64,000 bases of DNA, taken from Xylocopa sonorina (Eukaryota; Arthropoda; Insecta; Hymenoptera; Apidae). Positions 1 through 14,900 of this stretch are shown here, in pieces. The notes under the pieces are model-generated. The model had not been told where the DNA came from, made no database searches, and saw nothing but the letters and a program-made list of their open reading frames with translations. Every line of letters begins with the position of its first letter. The stretch's first letter is position 1. Location: NCBI RefSeq assembly GCF_050948175.1, contig NW_027490172.1, positions 620,001 through 684,000 on the forward strand, read 5' to 3'. The position numbers were made by a program, and so were the translations under genes.

Positions 1-66
1 AATAGCGTCTGCAGATGTCTAGGTATCGTAGAGATAGAGTTCTAATGCTTCTTAAAACGCGACATC

Positions 67-240
67 GCATCTCATTTCTATGTTTCATGGTAAGATATAA
101 TATGATTTGCGAAGTGTTATGTATTCCTCGTCTACACTTCAAATGAATGTAAATGCGACACTTCCTTGCAAGGAAATAGCGTTTGCAGATGTCTACGTAT
201 CGTAGCAATAGATATCTAATGCTTCTTAAAACGCGATATC
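67..240 (-). repeat. Representative 174 bp satellite monomer
   Basis: One full unit, from GCATCTCATT to the base before the next copy at 241. It holds three short dyad elements: a 14-base perfect palindrome TTCCTTGCAAGGAA at 162-175, CTACG-TAT-CGTAG at 193-205, and the 10-base palindrome GCGATATCGC at 233-242 across the chosen unit boundary. The length is exactly 58 codons, so a stop-free frame in one unit stays open through neighbouring units. I saw no CENP-B-box-like TTCG....A..CGGG motif in the unit by eye. Confidence 0.9.
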
Positions 241-3229
241 GCATCTCATTTCTATGTTTCATGGTAAGATATAATATGATTTGCGAAGTGTCATGTATTC
301 CTCGTCTACACTTCAAATGAATGTAAATGCGACACTTCCTAGCAAGGAAATAGCGTTTGCAGATGTCTACGTATCGTAGCAATAGATTTCTAATGCTTCT
401 CAAAACGCGATATCGCATCTCAATTCTATGTTTCATGGTAAGATATAATATGATTTGCGAAGTGTCATGTATTCCTCGTCTACACTTCAAATGAATGTGA
501 ATGCGACACTTCCTCGCTAGGAAATAGCGTTTGCAGATGTCTAGGTATCGCACTAATAGAGTTCTTATGATTCTTAAAACGCGATATCGCATCTCATTTC
601 TATGGTTTATGGTAAGATATAATATGATTTGCGAAGTGTCATGTATTTCTCGTCTACACTTCAAATGAATGTAAATGCGACACTTCCTTGCAAGGAAATA
701 GCGTCTGCAGATGTCTACGTATCGTAGCAGTGGAGTTCTAACTCTTCTTAAAACGCGATATCGCATCTTATTTCTATGTTTCATGGTAAGATATAATATG
801 ATTTGCGAAGTGTTATGTATTCCTCGTCTACACTTCATATGAATGTAAAAGCGACTCTTCCTTGCAAGGAAATAGCGTTTGCAAATGTCTACCTATCGTA
901 GCAATAGAGTTCTTATGATTCTTAAAACGCGATATCGCATCTCATTTCTATGTTTCATGGTAAGATATAATATGATTTGCGAAGTGTCATGTATTCCTCG
1001 TCTACACTTCAAATGAATGTAAATGCGACACTTCCTTGCTGGGAAATAGCGTTTGCAGATGTCTAGGTATCGTAGCAATAGAGTTAAAATGCTTCTTAAA
1101 ACGAGATATTGCATCTCATATATAAGTTTCATGATAAGATATAATATTCATTGCGAAGTGTTATGCATTCCTCGTATACGATTCAAATGATTGTAAATGC
1201 GACACTTCCTCGCTAGGAAATAGCGTTTGCAGGTGTCTAGGTATCGTAGTAATAGAGTTCTTATGATTCTTAAAACGCGATATCGCATCTCATTTCTATG
1301 GTTTATGGTAAGATATAATATGATTTGCGAAGTGTCATGTATTCCTCGTCTACACTTCAAATGAATGTAAATGCGACACTTCCGCGCAAGGAAATAGCGT
1401 CTGCAGATGTCTACGTATCGTAGCAATAGAGTTCTAATTCTCCTTAAAACGCGATATCGCATCTCATTTCTATGTTTCATGGTAAGATATAATATGATTT
1501 ACGAAGTGTTATGTGTTCCTCGTCTACACTTCATATGAATGTAAAAGCGACACTTCCTTGCAAGGAAATAGCGTTTGCAAATGTCTACCTATCGTAGCAA
1601 TAGAGTTCTTATGATTCTTAAAACGCGATATCGCATCTCATTTCTATGTTTCATGGTAAGATATAATATGATTTGCGAAGTGTAATGTATTCCTCGTCTA
1701 CACTTCAAATGAATGTAAATGCGACACTTCCTAGCAAGGAAATAGCGTTTGCAGATGTTTACGTATCGTAGCAATAGATTTCTAATGCTTCTTAAAACGC
1801 GATATCGCATCTCATTTCTATGTTTCATGGTAAGATATAATATGATTTGCGAAGTGTTATGTATTCCTCGTCTACACTTCAAATGAATGTAAATGCGACA
1901 CTTCCTTGCAAAGAAATAGCGTTTGCAGATGTCTACGTATCGTAGCAATAGATATCTAATGCTTCTTAAAACGCGATATCGCATCTCATTTCTATGTTTC
2001 ATGGTAAGATATAATATGATTTGCGAAGTGTCATGTATTCCTCGTCTACACTTCAAATGAATGTAAATGCGACACTTCCTAGCAAGGAAATAGCGTTTGC
2101 AGATGTCTACGTATCGTAGCAATAGATTTCAAATGCTTCTCAAAACGCGATATCGCATCTCAATTCTATGTTTCATGGTAAGATATAATATGATTTGCGA
2201 AGTGTCATGTATTCCTCGTCTACACTTCAAATGAATGTGAATGCGACACTTCCTCGCTAGGAAATAGCGTTTGCAGATGTCTAGGTATCGCAGTAATAGA
2301 GTTCTTATGATTCTTAAAACGCGATATCGCATCTCATTTCTATGTTTCATGGTAAGATATAATATGATTTGCGAAGTGTCATGTATTCCTCGTCTACACT
2401 TCAAATGAATGTAAATGCGACACTTCCTTGCTGGGAAATAGCGTTTGCAGATGTCTAGGTATCGTAGCAATAGAGTTAAAATGCTTCTTAAAACGAGATA
2501 TTGCATCTCATATATAAGTTTCATGATAAGATATAATATTCGTTGCGAAGTGTTATGCATTCCTCGTATACGATTCAAATGATTGTAAATGCGATACTTC
2601 CTCGCTAGGAAATAGCGTTTGCAGGTGTCTAGGTATCGTAGTAATAGAGTTCTTATGATTCTTAAAACGCGATATCGCATCTCATTTCTATGGTTTATGG
2701 TAAGATATAATATGATTTGCGAAGTGTCATGTATTCCTCGTCTACACTTCAAATGAATGTAAATGCGACACTTCCGTGCAAGGAAATAGCGTCTGCAGAT
2801 GTCTACGTATCGTAGCAATAGAGTTCTAATTCTCCTTAAAACGCGATATCGCATCTCATTTCTATGTTTCATGGTAAGACATAATATGATTTGCGAAGTG
2901 CTATGTGTTCCTCGTCTACACTTCATATGAATGTAAAAGCGACACTTCCTTGCAAGGAAATAGCGTTTGCAAATGTCTACCTATCGTAGCAATAGAGTTC
3001 TTATGATTCTTAAAACGCGATATCGCATCTCATTTCTATGTCTCATGGTAAGATATAATATGATTTGCGAAGTGTCATGTATTCCTCGTCTACACTTCAA
3101 ATGAATGTAAATGCGACACTTCCTAGCAAGGAAATAGCGTTTGCAGATGTTTACGTATCGTAGCAATGGATTTCTAATGCTCCTTAAAACGCGATATCGC
3201 ATCTCATTTCTATGTTTCATGGTAAGATA

Positions 3230-6200
3230 TAATATGATTTGCGAAGTGTCATGTATTCCTCGTCTACACTTCAAATGAATGTAAATGCGACACTTCCTAG
3301 CAAGGAAATAGCGTTTGCAGATGTCTACGTATCGTAGCAATAGATTTCTAATGCTTCTCAAAACGCGATATCGCATCTCAATTCTATGTTTCATGGTAAG
3401 ATATAATATGATTTGCGAAGTGTCATGTATTCCTCGTCTACACTTCAAATGAATGTGAATGCGACACTTCCTCGCTAGGAAATAGCGTTTGCAGATGTCT
3501 AGGTATCCCAGTAATAGAGTTCTTATGATTCTTAAAACGCGATATCGCATCTCATTTCTATGGTTTATGGTAAGATATAATATGATTTGCGAAGTGTCAT
3601 GTATTCCTCGTCTACACTTCAAATGAATGTAAATGCGACACTTCCTAGCAAGGAAATAGCGTTTGCAGATGTTTACGTATCGTAGCAATAGATTTCTAAT
3701 GCTCCTTAAAACGCGATATCGCATCTCATTTCTATGTTTCATGGTAAGATATAATATGATTTGCGAAGTGTCATGTATTCCCCGTCTACACTTCAAATGA
3801 ATGTAAATGCGACTCTTCCTTGCTAGGAAATAGCGTCTGCAGATGTCTAGGTATCGTAGAGATAGAGTTCTAATGCTTCTTAAAACGCGACATCGCATCT
3901 CATTTCTATGTTTCATGGTAAGATATAATATGATTTGCGAAGTGTTATGTATTCCTCGTCTACACTTCAAATGAATGTAAATGCGACACTTCCTTGCAAG
4001 GAAATAGCGTTTGCAGATGTCTACGTATCGTAGCAATAGATATCTAATGCTTCTTAAAACGCGATATCGCATCTCATTTCTATGTTTCATGGTAAGATAT
4101 AATATGATTTGCGAAGTGTCATGTATTCCTCGTCTACACTTCAAATGAATGTAAATGCGACACTTCCTAGCAAGGAAATAGCGTTTGCAGATGTCTACGT
4201 ATCGTAGCAATAGATTTCTAATGCTTCTCAAAACGCGATATCGCATCTCAATTCTATGTTTCATGGTAAGATATAATATGATTTGCGAAGTGTCATGTAT
4301 TCCTCGTCTACACTTCAAATGAATGTGAATGCGACACTTCCTCGCTAGGAAATAGCGTTTGCAGATGTCTAGGTATCGCACTAATAGAGTTCTTATGATT
4401 CTTAAAACGCGATATCGCATCTCATTTCTATGGTTTATGGTAAGATATAATATGATTTGCGAAGTGTCATGTATTTCTCGTCTACACTTCAAATGAATGT
4501 AAATGCGACACTTCCTTGCAAGGAAATAGCGTCTGCAGATGTCTACGTATCGTAGCAGTGGAGTTCTAACTCTTCTTAAAACGCGATATCGCATCTTATT
4601 TCTATGTTTCATGGTAAGATATAATATGATTTGCGAAGTGTTATGTATTCCTCGTCTACACTTCATATGAATGTAAAAGCGACTCTTCCTTGCAAGGAAA
4701 TAGCGTTTGCAAATGTCTACCTATCGTAGCAATAGAGTTCTTATGATTCTTAAAACGCGATATCGCATCTCATTTCTATGTTTCATGGTAAGATATAATA
4801 TGATTTGCGAAGTGTCATGTATTCCTCGTCTACACTTCAAATGAATGTAAATGCGACACTTCCTTGCTGGGAAATAGCGTTTGCAGATGTCTAGGTATCG
4901 TAGCAATAGAGTTAAAATGCTTCTTAAAACGAGATATTGCATCTCATATATAAGTTTCATTATAAGATATAATATACATTGCGAAGTGTTATGCATTCCT
5001 CGTATACGATTCAAATGATTGTAAATGCGACACTTCCTCGCTAGGAAATAGCGTTTGCAGGTGTCTAGGTATCGTAGTAATAGAGTTCTTATGATTCTTA
5101 AAACGCGATATCGCATCTCATTTCTATGGTTTATGGTAAGATATAATACGATTTGCGAAGTGTCATGTATTCCTCGTCTACACTCCAAATGAATGTAAAT
5201 GCGACACTTCCGTGCAAGGAAATAGCGTCTGCAGATGTCTACGTATCGTAGCAATAGAGTTCTAATTCTCCTTAAAACGCGATATCGCATCTCATTTCTA
5301 TGTCTCATGGTAAGATATAATATGATTTGCGAAGTGTCATGTATTCCTCGTCTACACTTCAAATGAATGTGAATGCGACACTTCCTCGCTAGGAAATAGC
5401 GTTTGCAGATGTCTAGGTATCCCAGTAATAGAGTTCTTATGATTCTTAAAACGCGATATCGCATCTCATTTCTATGGTTTATGGTAAGATATAATATGAT
5501 TTGCGAAGTGTCATGTATTCCTCGTCTACACTTCAAATGAATGTAAATGCGACACTTCCTAGCAAGGAAATAGCGTTTGCAGATGTTTACGTATCGTAGC
5601 AATAGATTTCTAATGCTCCTTAAAACGCGATATCGCATCTCATTTCTATGTTTCATGGTAAGATATAATATGATTTGCGAAGTGTCATGTATTCCCCGTC
5701 TACACTTCAAATGAATGTAAATGCGACTCTTCCTTGCTAGGAAATAGCGTCTGCAGATGTCTAGGTATCGTAGAGATAGAGTTCTAATGCTTCTTAAAAC
5801 GCGACATCGCATCTCATTTCTATGTTTCATGGTAAGATATAATATGATTTGCGAAGTGTTATGTATTCCTCGTCTACACTTCAAATGAATGTAAATGCGA
5901 CACTTCCTTGCAAGGAAATAGCGTTTGCAGATGTCTACGTATCGTAGCAATAGATATCTAATGCTTCTTAAAACGCGATATCGCATCTCATTTCTATGTT
6001 TCATGGTAAGATATAATATGATTTGCGAAGTGTCATGTATTCCTCGTCTACACTTCAAATGAATGTAAATGCGACACTTCCTAGCAAGGAAATAGCGTTT
6101 GCAGATGTCTACGTATCGTAGCAATAGATTTCTAATGCTTCTCAAAACGCGATATCGCATCTCAATTCTATGTTTCATGGTAAGATATAATATGATTTGC

Positions 6201-8085
6201 GAAGTGTCATGTATTCCTCGTCTACACTTCAAATGAATGTGAATGCGACACTTCCTCGCTAGGAAATAGCGTTTGCAGATGTCTAGGTATCCCAGTAATA
6301 GAGTTCTTATGATTCTTAAAACGCGATATCGCATCTCATTTCTATGGTTTATGGTAAGATATAATATGATTTGCGAAGTGTCATGTATTCCTCGTCTACA
6401 CTTCAAATGAATGTAAATGCGACACTTCCTAGCAAGGAAATAGCGTTTGCAGATGTTTACGTATCGTAGCAATAGATTTCTAATGCTCCTTAAAACGCGA
6501 TATCGCATCTCATTTCTATGTTTCATGGTAAGATATAATATGATTTGCGAAGTGTCATGTATTCCCCGTCTACACTTCAAATGAATGTAAATGCGACTCT
6601 TCCTTGCTAGGAAATAGCGTCTGCAGATGTCTAGGTATCGTAGAGATAGAGTTCTAATGCTTCTTAAAACGCGACATCGCATCTCATTTCTATGTTTCAT
6701 GGTAAGATATAATATGATTTGCGAAGTGTTATGTATTCCTCGTCTACACTTCAAATGAATGTAAATGCGACACTTCCTTGCAAGGAAATAGCGTTTGCAG
6801 ATGTCTACGTATCGTAGCAATAGATATCTAATGCTTCTTAAAACGCGATATCGCATCTCATTTCTATGTTTCATGGTAAGATATAATATGATTTGCGAAG
6901 TGTCATGTATTCCTCGTCTACACTTCAAATGAATGTAAATGCGACACTTCCTAGCAAGGAAATAGCGTTTGCAGATGTCTACGTATCGTAGCAATAGATT
7001 TCTAATGCTTCTCAAAACGCGATATCGCATCTCAATTCTATGTTTCATGGTAAGATATAATATGATTTGCGAAGTGTCATGTATTCCTCGTCTACACTTC
7101 AAATGAATGTGAATGCGACACTTCCTCGCTAGGAAATAGCGTTTGCAGATGTCTAGGTATCGCACTAATAGAGTTCTTATGATTCTTAAAACGCGATATC
7201 GCATCTCATTTCTATGGTTTATGGTAAGATATAATATGATTTGCGAAGTGTCATGTATTTCTCGTCTACACTTCAAATGAATGTAAATGCGACACTTCCT
7301 TGCAAGGAAATAGCGTCTGCAGATGTCTACGTATCGTAGCAGTGGAGTTCTAACTCTTCTTAAAACGCGATATCGCATCTTATTTCTATGTTTCATGGTA
7401 AGATATAATATGATTTGCGAAGTGTTATGTATTCCTCGTCTACACTTCATATGAATGTAAAAGCGACTCTTCCTTGCAAGGAAATAGCGTTTGCAAATGT
7501 CTACCTATCGTAGCAATAGAGTTCTTATGGTTCTTAAAACGCGATATCGCATCTCATTTCTATGTTTCATGGTAAGATATAATATGATTTGCGAAGTGTC
7601 ATGTATTCCTCGTCTACACTTCAAATGAATGTAAATGCGACACTTCCTTGCTGGGAAATAGCGTTTGCAGATGTCTAGGTATCGTATCAATAGAGTTAAA
7701 ATGCTTCTTAAAACGAGATATTGCATCTCATATATAAGTTTCATTATAAGATATAATATACATTGCGAAGTGTTATGCATTCCTCGTATACGATTCAAAT
7801 GATTGTAAATGCGACACTTCCTCGCTAGGAAATAGCGTTTGCAGGTGTCTAGGTATCGTAGTAATAGAGTTCTTATGATTCTTAAAACGCGATATCGCAT
7901 CTCATTTCTATGGTTTATGGTAAGATATAATACGATTTGCGAAGTGTCATGTATTCCTCGTCTACACTCCAAATGAATGTAAATGCGACACTTCCGTGCA
8001 AGGAAATAGCGTCTGCAGATGTCTACGTATCGTAGCAATAGAGTTCTAATTCTCCTTAAAACGCGATATCGCATCTCATTTCTAT
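3230..8085. repeat. HOR block with 5-monomer (870 bp) and 16-monomer (2,784 bp) periods
   Basis: Diagnostic variants give the periods. The variant CCCAGTAATAG lies at 3507, 5421 and 6291; the last two are 870 bases apart (5 x 174). The variant CACTAATAG lies at 551, 4379 and 7163, spaced 3,828 (22 x 174) and 2,784 (16 x 174). A segment from about 3,230 to 5,300 is matched by about 6,015 to 8,085 at an offset of 2,784, and bases 1 to about 1,480 match from 3,829 at an offset of 3,828. Two adjacent 870 bp copies occupy about 5,330-7,070. The pattern is what unequal exchange between out-of-register repeats produces. Block edges are judged by eye and good to about one monomer. Confidence 0.8.
4721..7450 (-). 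other. Longest satellite-derived open frame (909 codons), not a supported gene
   Basis: This frame runs through about 15.7 monomers and encodes a 58-residue repeat rich in Arg, Lys, Ile and Leu, with CRRGIH and KRYFLARK in each unit. It exists because the monomer length is a multiple of three and one frame lacks stops. There is no distinct amino terminus, no change of composition at its ends, no promoter signal that I can see, and the start and stop are ordinary monomer variants. Shorter frames of the same type occur throughout the array. Right-array monomers are mostly broken in this frame, and one-base indels are tolerated. Transcription of the satellite as noncoding RNA is possible; translation is not supported. 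Confidence 0.85.
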
Positions 8086-8999
8086 GTTTCATGGTAAGAT
8101 ATAATATGATTTGCGAAGTGCTATGTGTTCCTCGTCTACACTTCATATGAATGTAAAAGCGACACTTCCTTGCAAGGAAATAGCGTTTGCAAATGTCTAC
8201 CTATCGTAGCAATAGAGTTCTTATGATTCTTAAAACGCGATATCGCATCTCATTTCTATGTCTCATGGTAAGATATGATATGATTTGCGAAGTGTCATGT
8301 ATTCCTCGTCTACACTTCAAATGAATGTAAATGCGACACTTCCTAGCAAGGAAATAGCGTTTGCAGATGTTTACGTATCGTAGCAATAGATTTCTAATGC
8401 TCCTTAAAACGCGATATCGCATCTCATTTCTATGTTTCATGGTAAGATATAATATGATTTGCGAAGTGTTATGTATTCCTCGTCTACACTTCAAATGAAT
8501 GTAAATGCGACACTTCCTTGCAAAGAAATAGCGTTTGCAGATGTCTACGTATCGTAGCAATAGATATCTAATGCTTCTTAAAACGCGATATCGCATCTCA
8601 TTTCTATGTTTCATGGTAAGATATAATATGATTTGCGAAGTGTCATGTATTCCTCGTCTACACTTCAAATGAATGTAAATGCGACACTTCCTAGCAAGGA
8701 AATAGCGTTTGCAGATGTCTACGTATCGTAGCAATAGATTTCTAATGCTTCTCAAAACGCGATATCGCATCTCAATTCTATGTTTCATGGTAAGATATAA
8801 TATGATTTGCGAAGTGTCATGTATTCCTCGTCTACACTTCAAATGAATGTGAATGCGACACTTCCTTGCAAGGAAATAGCGTCTGCAGATGTCTACGTAT
8901 CGTAGCAATAGAGTTCTAATTCTTCTTAAAACGCGATATCGCATCTCATTTCTATGTTTCATGGTAAGATATAATATGATTTGCGAAGTGTTATGTGTT

Positions 9000-11900
9000 C
9001 CTCGCCTACACTTCATATGAATGTAAATGCGACACTTCCTTGCAAGGAAATAGCGTTTCCAAATGTCTACCTATCGATGCAATAGAGTTCTTATGATTCT
9101 TAAAACGCGATATCGCATCTCATTTCTATGTTTCATGGTAAGATATAATATGATTTGCGAAGTGTCATGTATTCCCCGTCTACACTTCAAATGAATGTAA
9201 ATGCGACACTTCCTTGCTAGGAAATAGCGTCTGCAGATGTCTAGGTATCGTAGAGATAGAGTTCTAATGCTTCTTAAAACGCGATATCGCATCTCATTTC
9301 TATGTTTCATGGTAAGATATAATATTATTTGCGAAGTGTCATGTATTCCTCGTCTACACTTCAAATGAATGTAAATGCGACACTTCCTAGCAAGGAAATA
9401 GCGTTTGCAGATGTCTACGTATCGTAGCAATAGATTTCTAATGCTTCTCAAAACGCGATATCGCATCTCAATTCTATGTTTCATGGTAAGATATAATATG
9501 ATTTGCGAAGTGTCATGTATTCCTCGTCTACACTTCAAATGAATGTGAATGCGACACTTCCTCGCTAGGAAATAGCGTTTGCAGATGTCTAGGTATCGCA
9601 GTAATAGAGTTCTTATGATTCTTAAAACGCGATATCGCATCTCATTTCTATGGTTTATGGTAAGATATAATATGATTTGCGAAGTGTCATGTATTCCTCG
9701 TCTACACTTCAAATGAATGTAAATGCGACACTTCCTAGCAAGGAAATAGCGTTTGCAGATGTTTACGTATCGTAGCAATAGATTTCTAATGCTTCTCAAA
9801 ACGCGATATCGCATCTCATTTCTATGTTTCATGGTAAGATATAATATGATTTGCGAAGTGTCATGTATTCCCCGTCTACACTTCAAATGAATGTAAATGC
9901 GACACTTCCTTGCTAGGAAATAGCGTCTGCAGATGTCTAGGTATCGTAGAGATAGAGTTCTAATGCTTCTTAAAACGCGATATCGCATCTCATTTCTATG
10001 TTTCATGGTAAGATATAATATGATTTGCGAAGTGTTATGTATTCCTCGTCTACACTTCAAATGAATGTAAATGCGACACTTCCTTGCAAAGAAATAGCGT
10101 TTGCAGATGTCTACGTATCGCAGTAATAGAGTTCTTATGATTCTTAAAACGCGATATCGCATCTCATTTCTATGGTTTATGGTAAGATATAATATGATTT
10201 GCGAAGTGTCATGTATTTCTCGTCTACACTTCAAATGAATGTAAATGCGACACTTCCTTGCAAGGAAATAGCGTCTGCAGATGTCTACGTATCGTAGCAA
10301 TGGAGTTCTAACTCTTCTTAAAACGCGATATCGCATCTCATTTCTATGTTTCATGGTAAGATATAATATGATTTGCGAAGTGTTATGTATTCCTCGTCTA
10401 CACTTCATATGAATGTAAAAGCGACTCTTCCTTGCAAGGAAATAGCGTTTGCAAATGTCTACCTATCGTAGCAATAGAGTTCTTATGATTCTTAAAACGC
10501 GATATCGCATCTCATTTCTATGTTTCATGGTAAGATATAATATGATTTGCGAAGTGTCATGTATTCCTCGTCTACACTTCAAATGAATGTAAATGCGACA
10601 CTTCCTTGCTGGGAAATAGCGTTTGCAGATGTCTAGGTATCGTAGCAATAGAGTTAAAATGCTTCTTAAAACGAGATATTGCATCTCATATATAAGTTTC
10701 ATGATAAGATATAATATTCATTGCGAAGTGTTATGCATTCCTCGTATACGATTCAAATGATTGTAAATGCGACACTTCCTCGCTAGGAAATAGCGTTTGC
10801 AGGTGTCTAGGTATCGTAGTAATAGAGTTCTTATGATTCTTAAAACGCGATATCGCATCTCATTTCTATGGTTTATGGTAAGATATAATATGATTTGCGA
10901 AGTGTCATGTATTCCTCGTCTACACTTCAAATGAATGTAAATGCGACACTTCCGCGCAAGGAAATAACGTCTGCAGATGTCTACGTATCGTAGCAATAGA
11001 GTTCTAATTCTCCTTAAAACGCGATATCGCATCTCATTTCTATGTTTCATGGTAAGATATAATATGATTTACGAAGTGTTATGTGTTCCTCGTCTACACT
11101 TCATATGAATGTAAAAGCGACTCTTCCTTGCAAGGAAATAGCGTTTGCAAATGTCTACCTATCGTAGCAATAGAGTTCTTATGATTCTTAAAACGCGATA
11201 TCGCATCTCATTTCTATGTTTCATGGTAAGATATAATATGATTTGCGAAGTGTCATGTATTCCTCGTCTACACTTCAAATGAATGTAAATGCGACACTTC
11301 CTTGCTGGGAAATAGCGTTTGCAGATGTCTAGGTATCGTAGCAATAGAGTTAAAATGCTTCTTAAAACGAGATATTGCATCTCATATATAAGTTTCATGA
11401 TAAGATATAATATTCATTGCGAAGTGTTATGCATTCCTCGTATACGATTCAAATGATTGTAAATGCGACACTTCCTCGCTAGGAAATAGCGTTTGCAGGT
11501 GTCTAGGTATCGTAGTAATAGAGTTCTTATGATTCTTAAAACGCGATATCGCATCTCATTTCTATGGTTTATGGTAAGATATAATATGATTTGCGAAGTG
11601 TCATGTATTCCTCGTCTACACTTCAAATGAATGTAAATGCGACACTTCCGCGCAAGGAAATAACGTCTGCAGATGTCTACGTATCGTAGCAATAGAGTTC
11701 TAATTCTCCTTAAAACGCGATATCGCATCTCATTTCTATGTTTCATGGTAAGATATAATATGATTTACGAAGTGTTATGTGTTCCTCGTCTACACTTCAT
11801 ATGAATGTAAAAGCGACACTTCCTTGCAAGGAAATAGCGTTTGCAAATGTCTACCTATCGTAGCAATAGAGTTCTTATGATTCTTAAAACGCGATATCGC

Positions 11901-14900
11901 ATCTCATTTCTATGTTTCATGGTAAGATATAATATGATTTGCGAAGTGTAATGTATTCCTCGTCTACACTTCAAATGAATGTAAATGCGACACTTCCTAG
12001 CAAGGAAATAGCGTTTGCAGATGTTTACGTATCGTAGCAATAGATTTCTAATGCTTCTTAAAACGCGATATCGCATCTCATTTCTATGTTTCATGGTAAG
12101 ATATAATATGATTTGCGAAGTGTTATGTATTCCTCGTCTACACTTCAAATGAATGTAAATGCGACACTTCCTTGCAAAGAAATAGCGTTTGCAGATGTCT
12201 ACGTATCGTAGCAATAGATATCTAATGCTTCTTAAAACGCGATATCGCATCTCATTTCTATGTTTCATGGTAAGATATAATATGATTTGCGAAGTGTCAT
12301 GTATTCCTCGTCTACACTTCAAATGAATGTAAATGCGACACTTCCTAGCAAGGAAATAGCGTTTGCAGATGTCTACGTATCGTAGCAATAGATTTCAAAT
12401 GCTTCTCAAAACGCGATATCGCATCTCAATTCTATGTTTCATGGTAAGATATAATATGATTTGCGAAGTGTCATGTATTCCTCGTCTACACTTCAAATGA
12501 ATGTGAATGCGACACTTCCTCGCTAGGAAATAGCGTTTGCAGATGTCTAGGTATCGCAGTAATAGAGTTCTTATGATTCTTAAAACGCGATATCGCATCT
12601 CATTTCTATGTTTCATGGTAAGATATAATATGATTTGCGAAGTGTCATGTATTCCTCGTCTACACTTCAAATGAATGTAAATGCGACACTTCCTTGCTGG
12701 GAAATAGCGTTTGCAGATGTCTAGGTATCGTAGCAATAGAGTTAAAATGCTTCTTAAAACGAGATATTGCATCTCATATATAAGTTTCATGATAAGATAT
12801 AATATTCATTGCGAAGTGTTATGCATTCCTCGTATACGATTCAAATGATTGTAAATGCGACACTTCCTCGCTAGGAAATAGCGTTTGCAGGTGTCTAGGT
12901 ATCGTAGTAATAGAGTTCTTATGATTCTTAAAACGCGATATCGCATCTCATTTCTATGGTTTATGGTAAGATATAATATGATTTGCGAAGTGTCATCTAT
13001 TCCTCGTCTACACTTCAAATGAATGTAAATGCGACACTTCCTTGCTAGGAAATAGCGTCTGCAGATGTCTAGGTATCGTAGAGATAGAGTTCTAATGCTT
13101 CTTAAAACGCGATATCGCATCTCATTTCTATGTTTCATGGTAAGATATAATATTATTTGCGAAGTGTCATGTATTCCTCGTCTACACTTCAAATGAATGT
13201 AAATGCGACACTTCCTAGCAAGGAAATAGCGTTTGCAGATGTCTACGTATCGTAGCAATAGATTTCTAATGCTTCTCAAAACGCGATATCGCATCTCAAT
13301 TCTATGTTTCATGGTAAGATATAATATGATTTGCGAAGTGTCATGTATTCCTCGTCTACACTTCAAATGAATGTGAATGCGACACTTCCTCGCTAGGAAA
13401 TAGCGTTTGCAGATGTCTAGGTATCGCAGTAATAGAGTTCTTATGATTCTTAAAACGCGATATCGCATCTCATTTCTATGGTTTATGGTAAGATATAATA
13501 TGATTTGCGAAGTGTCATGTATTCCTCGTCTACACTTCAAATGAATGTAAATGCGACACTTCCTAGCAAGGAAATAGCGTTTGCAGATGTTTACGTATCG
13601 TAGCAATAGATTTCTAATGCTTCTCAAAACGCGATATCGCATCTCATTTCTATGTTTCATGGTAAGATATAATATGATTTGCGAAGTGTCATGTATTCCC
13701 CGTCTACACTTCAAATGAATGTAAATGCGACACTTCCTTGCTAGGAAATAGCGTCTGCAGATGTCTAGGTATCGTAGAGATAGAGTTCTAATGCTTCTTA
13801 AAACGCGATATCGCATCTCATTTCTATGTTTCATGGTAAGATATAATATGATTTGCGAAGTGTTATGTATTCCTCGTCTACACTTCAAATGAATGTAAAT
13901 GCGACACTTCCTTGCAAAGAAATAGCGTTTGCAGATGTCTACGTATCGCAGTAATAGAGTTCTTATGATTCTTAAAACGCGATATCGCATCTCATTTCTA
14001 TGGTTTATGGTAAGATATAATATGATTTGCGAAGTGTCATGTATTTCTCGTCTACACTTCAAATGAATGTAAATGCGACACTTCCTTGCAAGGAAATAGC
14101 GTCTGCAGATGTCTACGTATCGTAGCAATGGAGTTCTAACTCTTCTTAAAACGCGATATCGCATCTCATTTCTATGTTTCATGGTAAGATATAATATGAT
14201 TTGCGAAGTGTTATGTATTCCTCGTCTACACTTCATATGAATGTAAAAGCGACTCTTCCTTGCAAGGAAATAGCGTTTGCAAATGTCTACCTATCGTAGC
14301 AATAGAGTTCTTATGATTCTTAAAACGCGATATCGCATCTCATTTCTATGTTTCATGGTAAGATATAATATGATTTGCGAAGTGTCATGTATTCCTCGTC
14401 TACACTTCAAATGAATGTAAATGCGACACTTCGTTGCTGGGAAATAGCGTTTGCAGATGTCTAGGTATCGTAGCAATAGAGTTAAAATGCTTCTTAAAAC
14501 GAGATATTGCATCTCATATATAAGTTTCATGATAAGATATAATATTCATTGCGAAGTGTTATGCATTCCTCGTATACGATTCAAATGATTGTAAATGCGA
14601 CACTTCCTCGCTAGGAAATAGCGTTTGCAGGTGTCTAGGTATCGTAGTAATAGAGTTCTTATGATTCTTAAAACGCGATATCGCATCTCATTTCTATGGT
14701 TTATGGTAAGATATAATATGATTTGCGAAGTGTCATGTATTCCTCGTCTACACTTCAAATGAATGTAAATGCGACACTTCCGCGCAAGGAAATAGCGTCT
14801 GCAGATGTCTACGTATCGTAGCAATAGAGTTCTAATTCTCCTTAAAACGCGATATCGCATCTCATTTCTATGTTTCATGGTAAGATATAATATGATTTAC

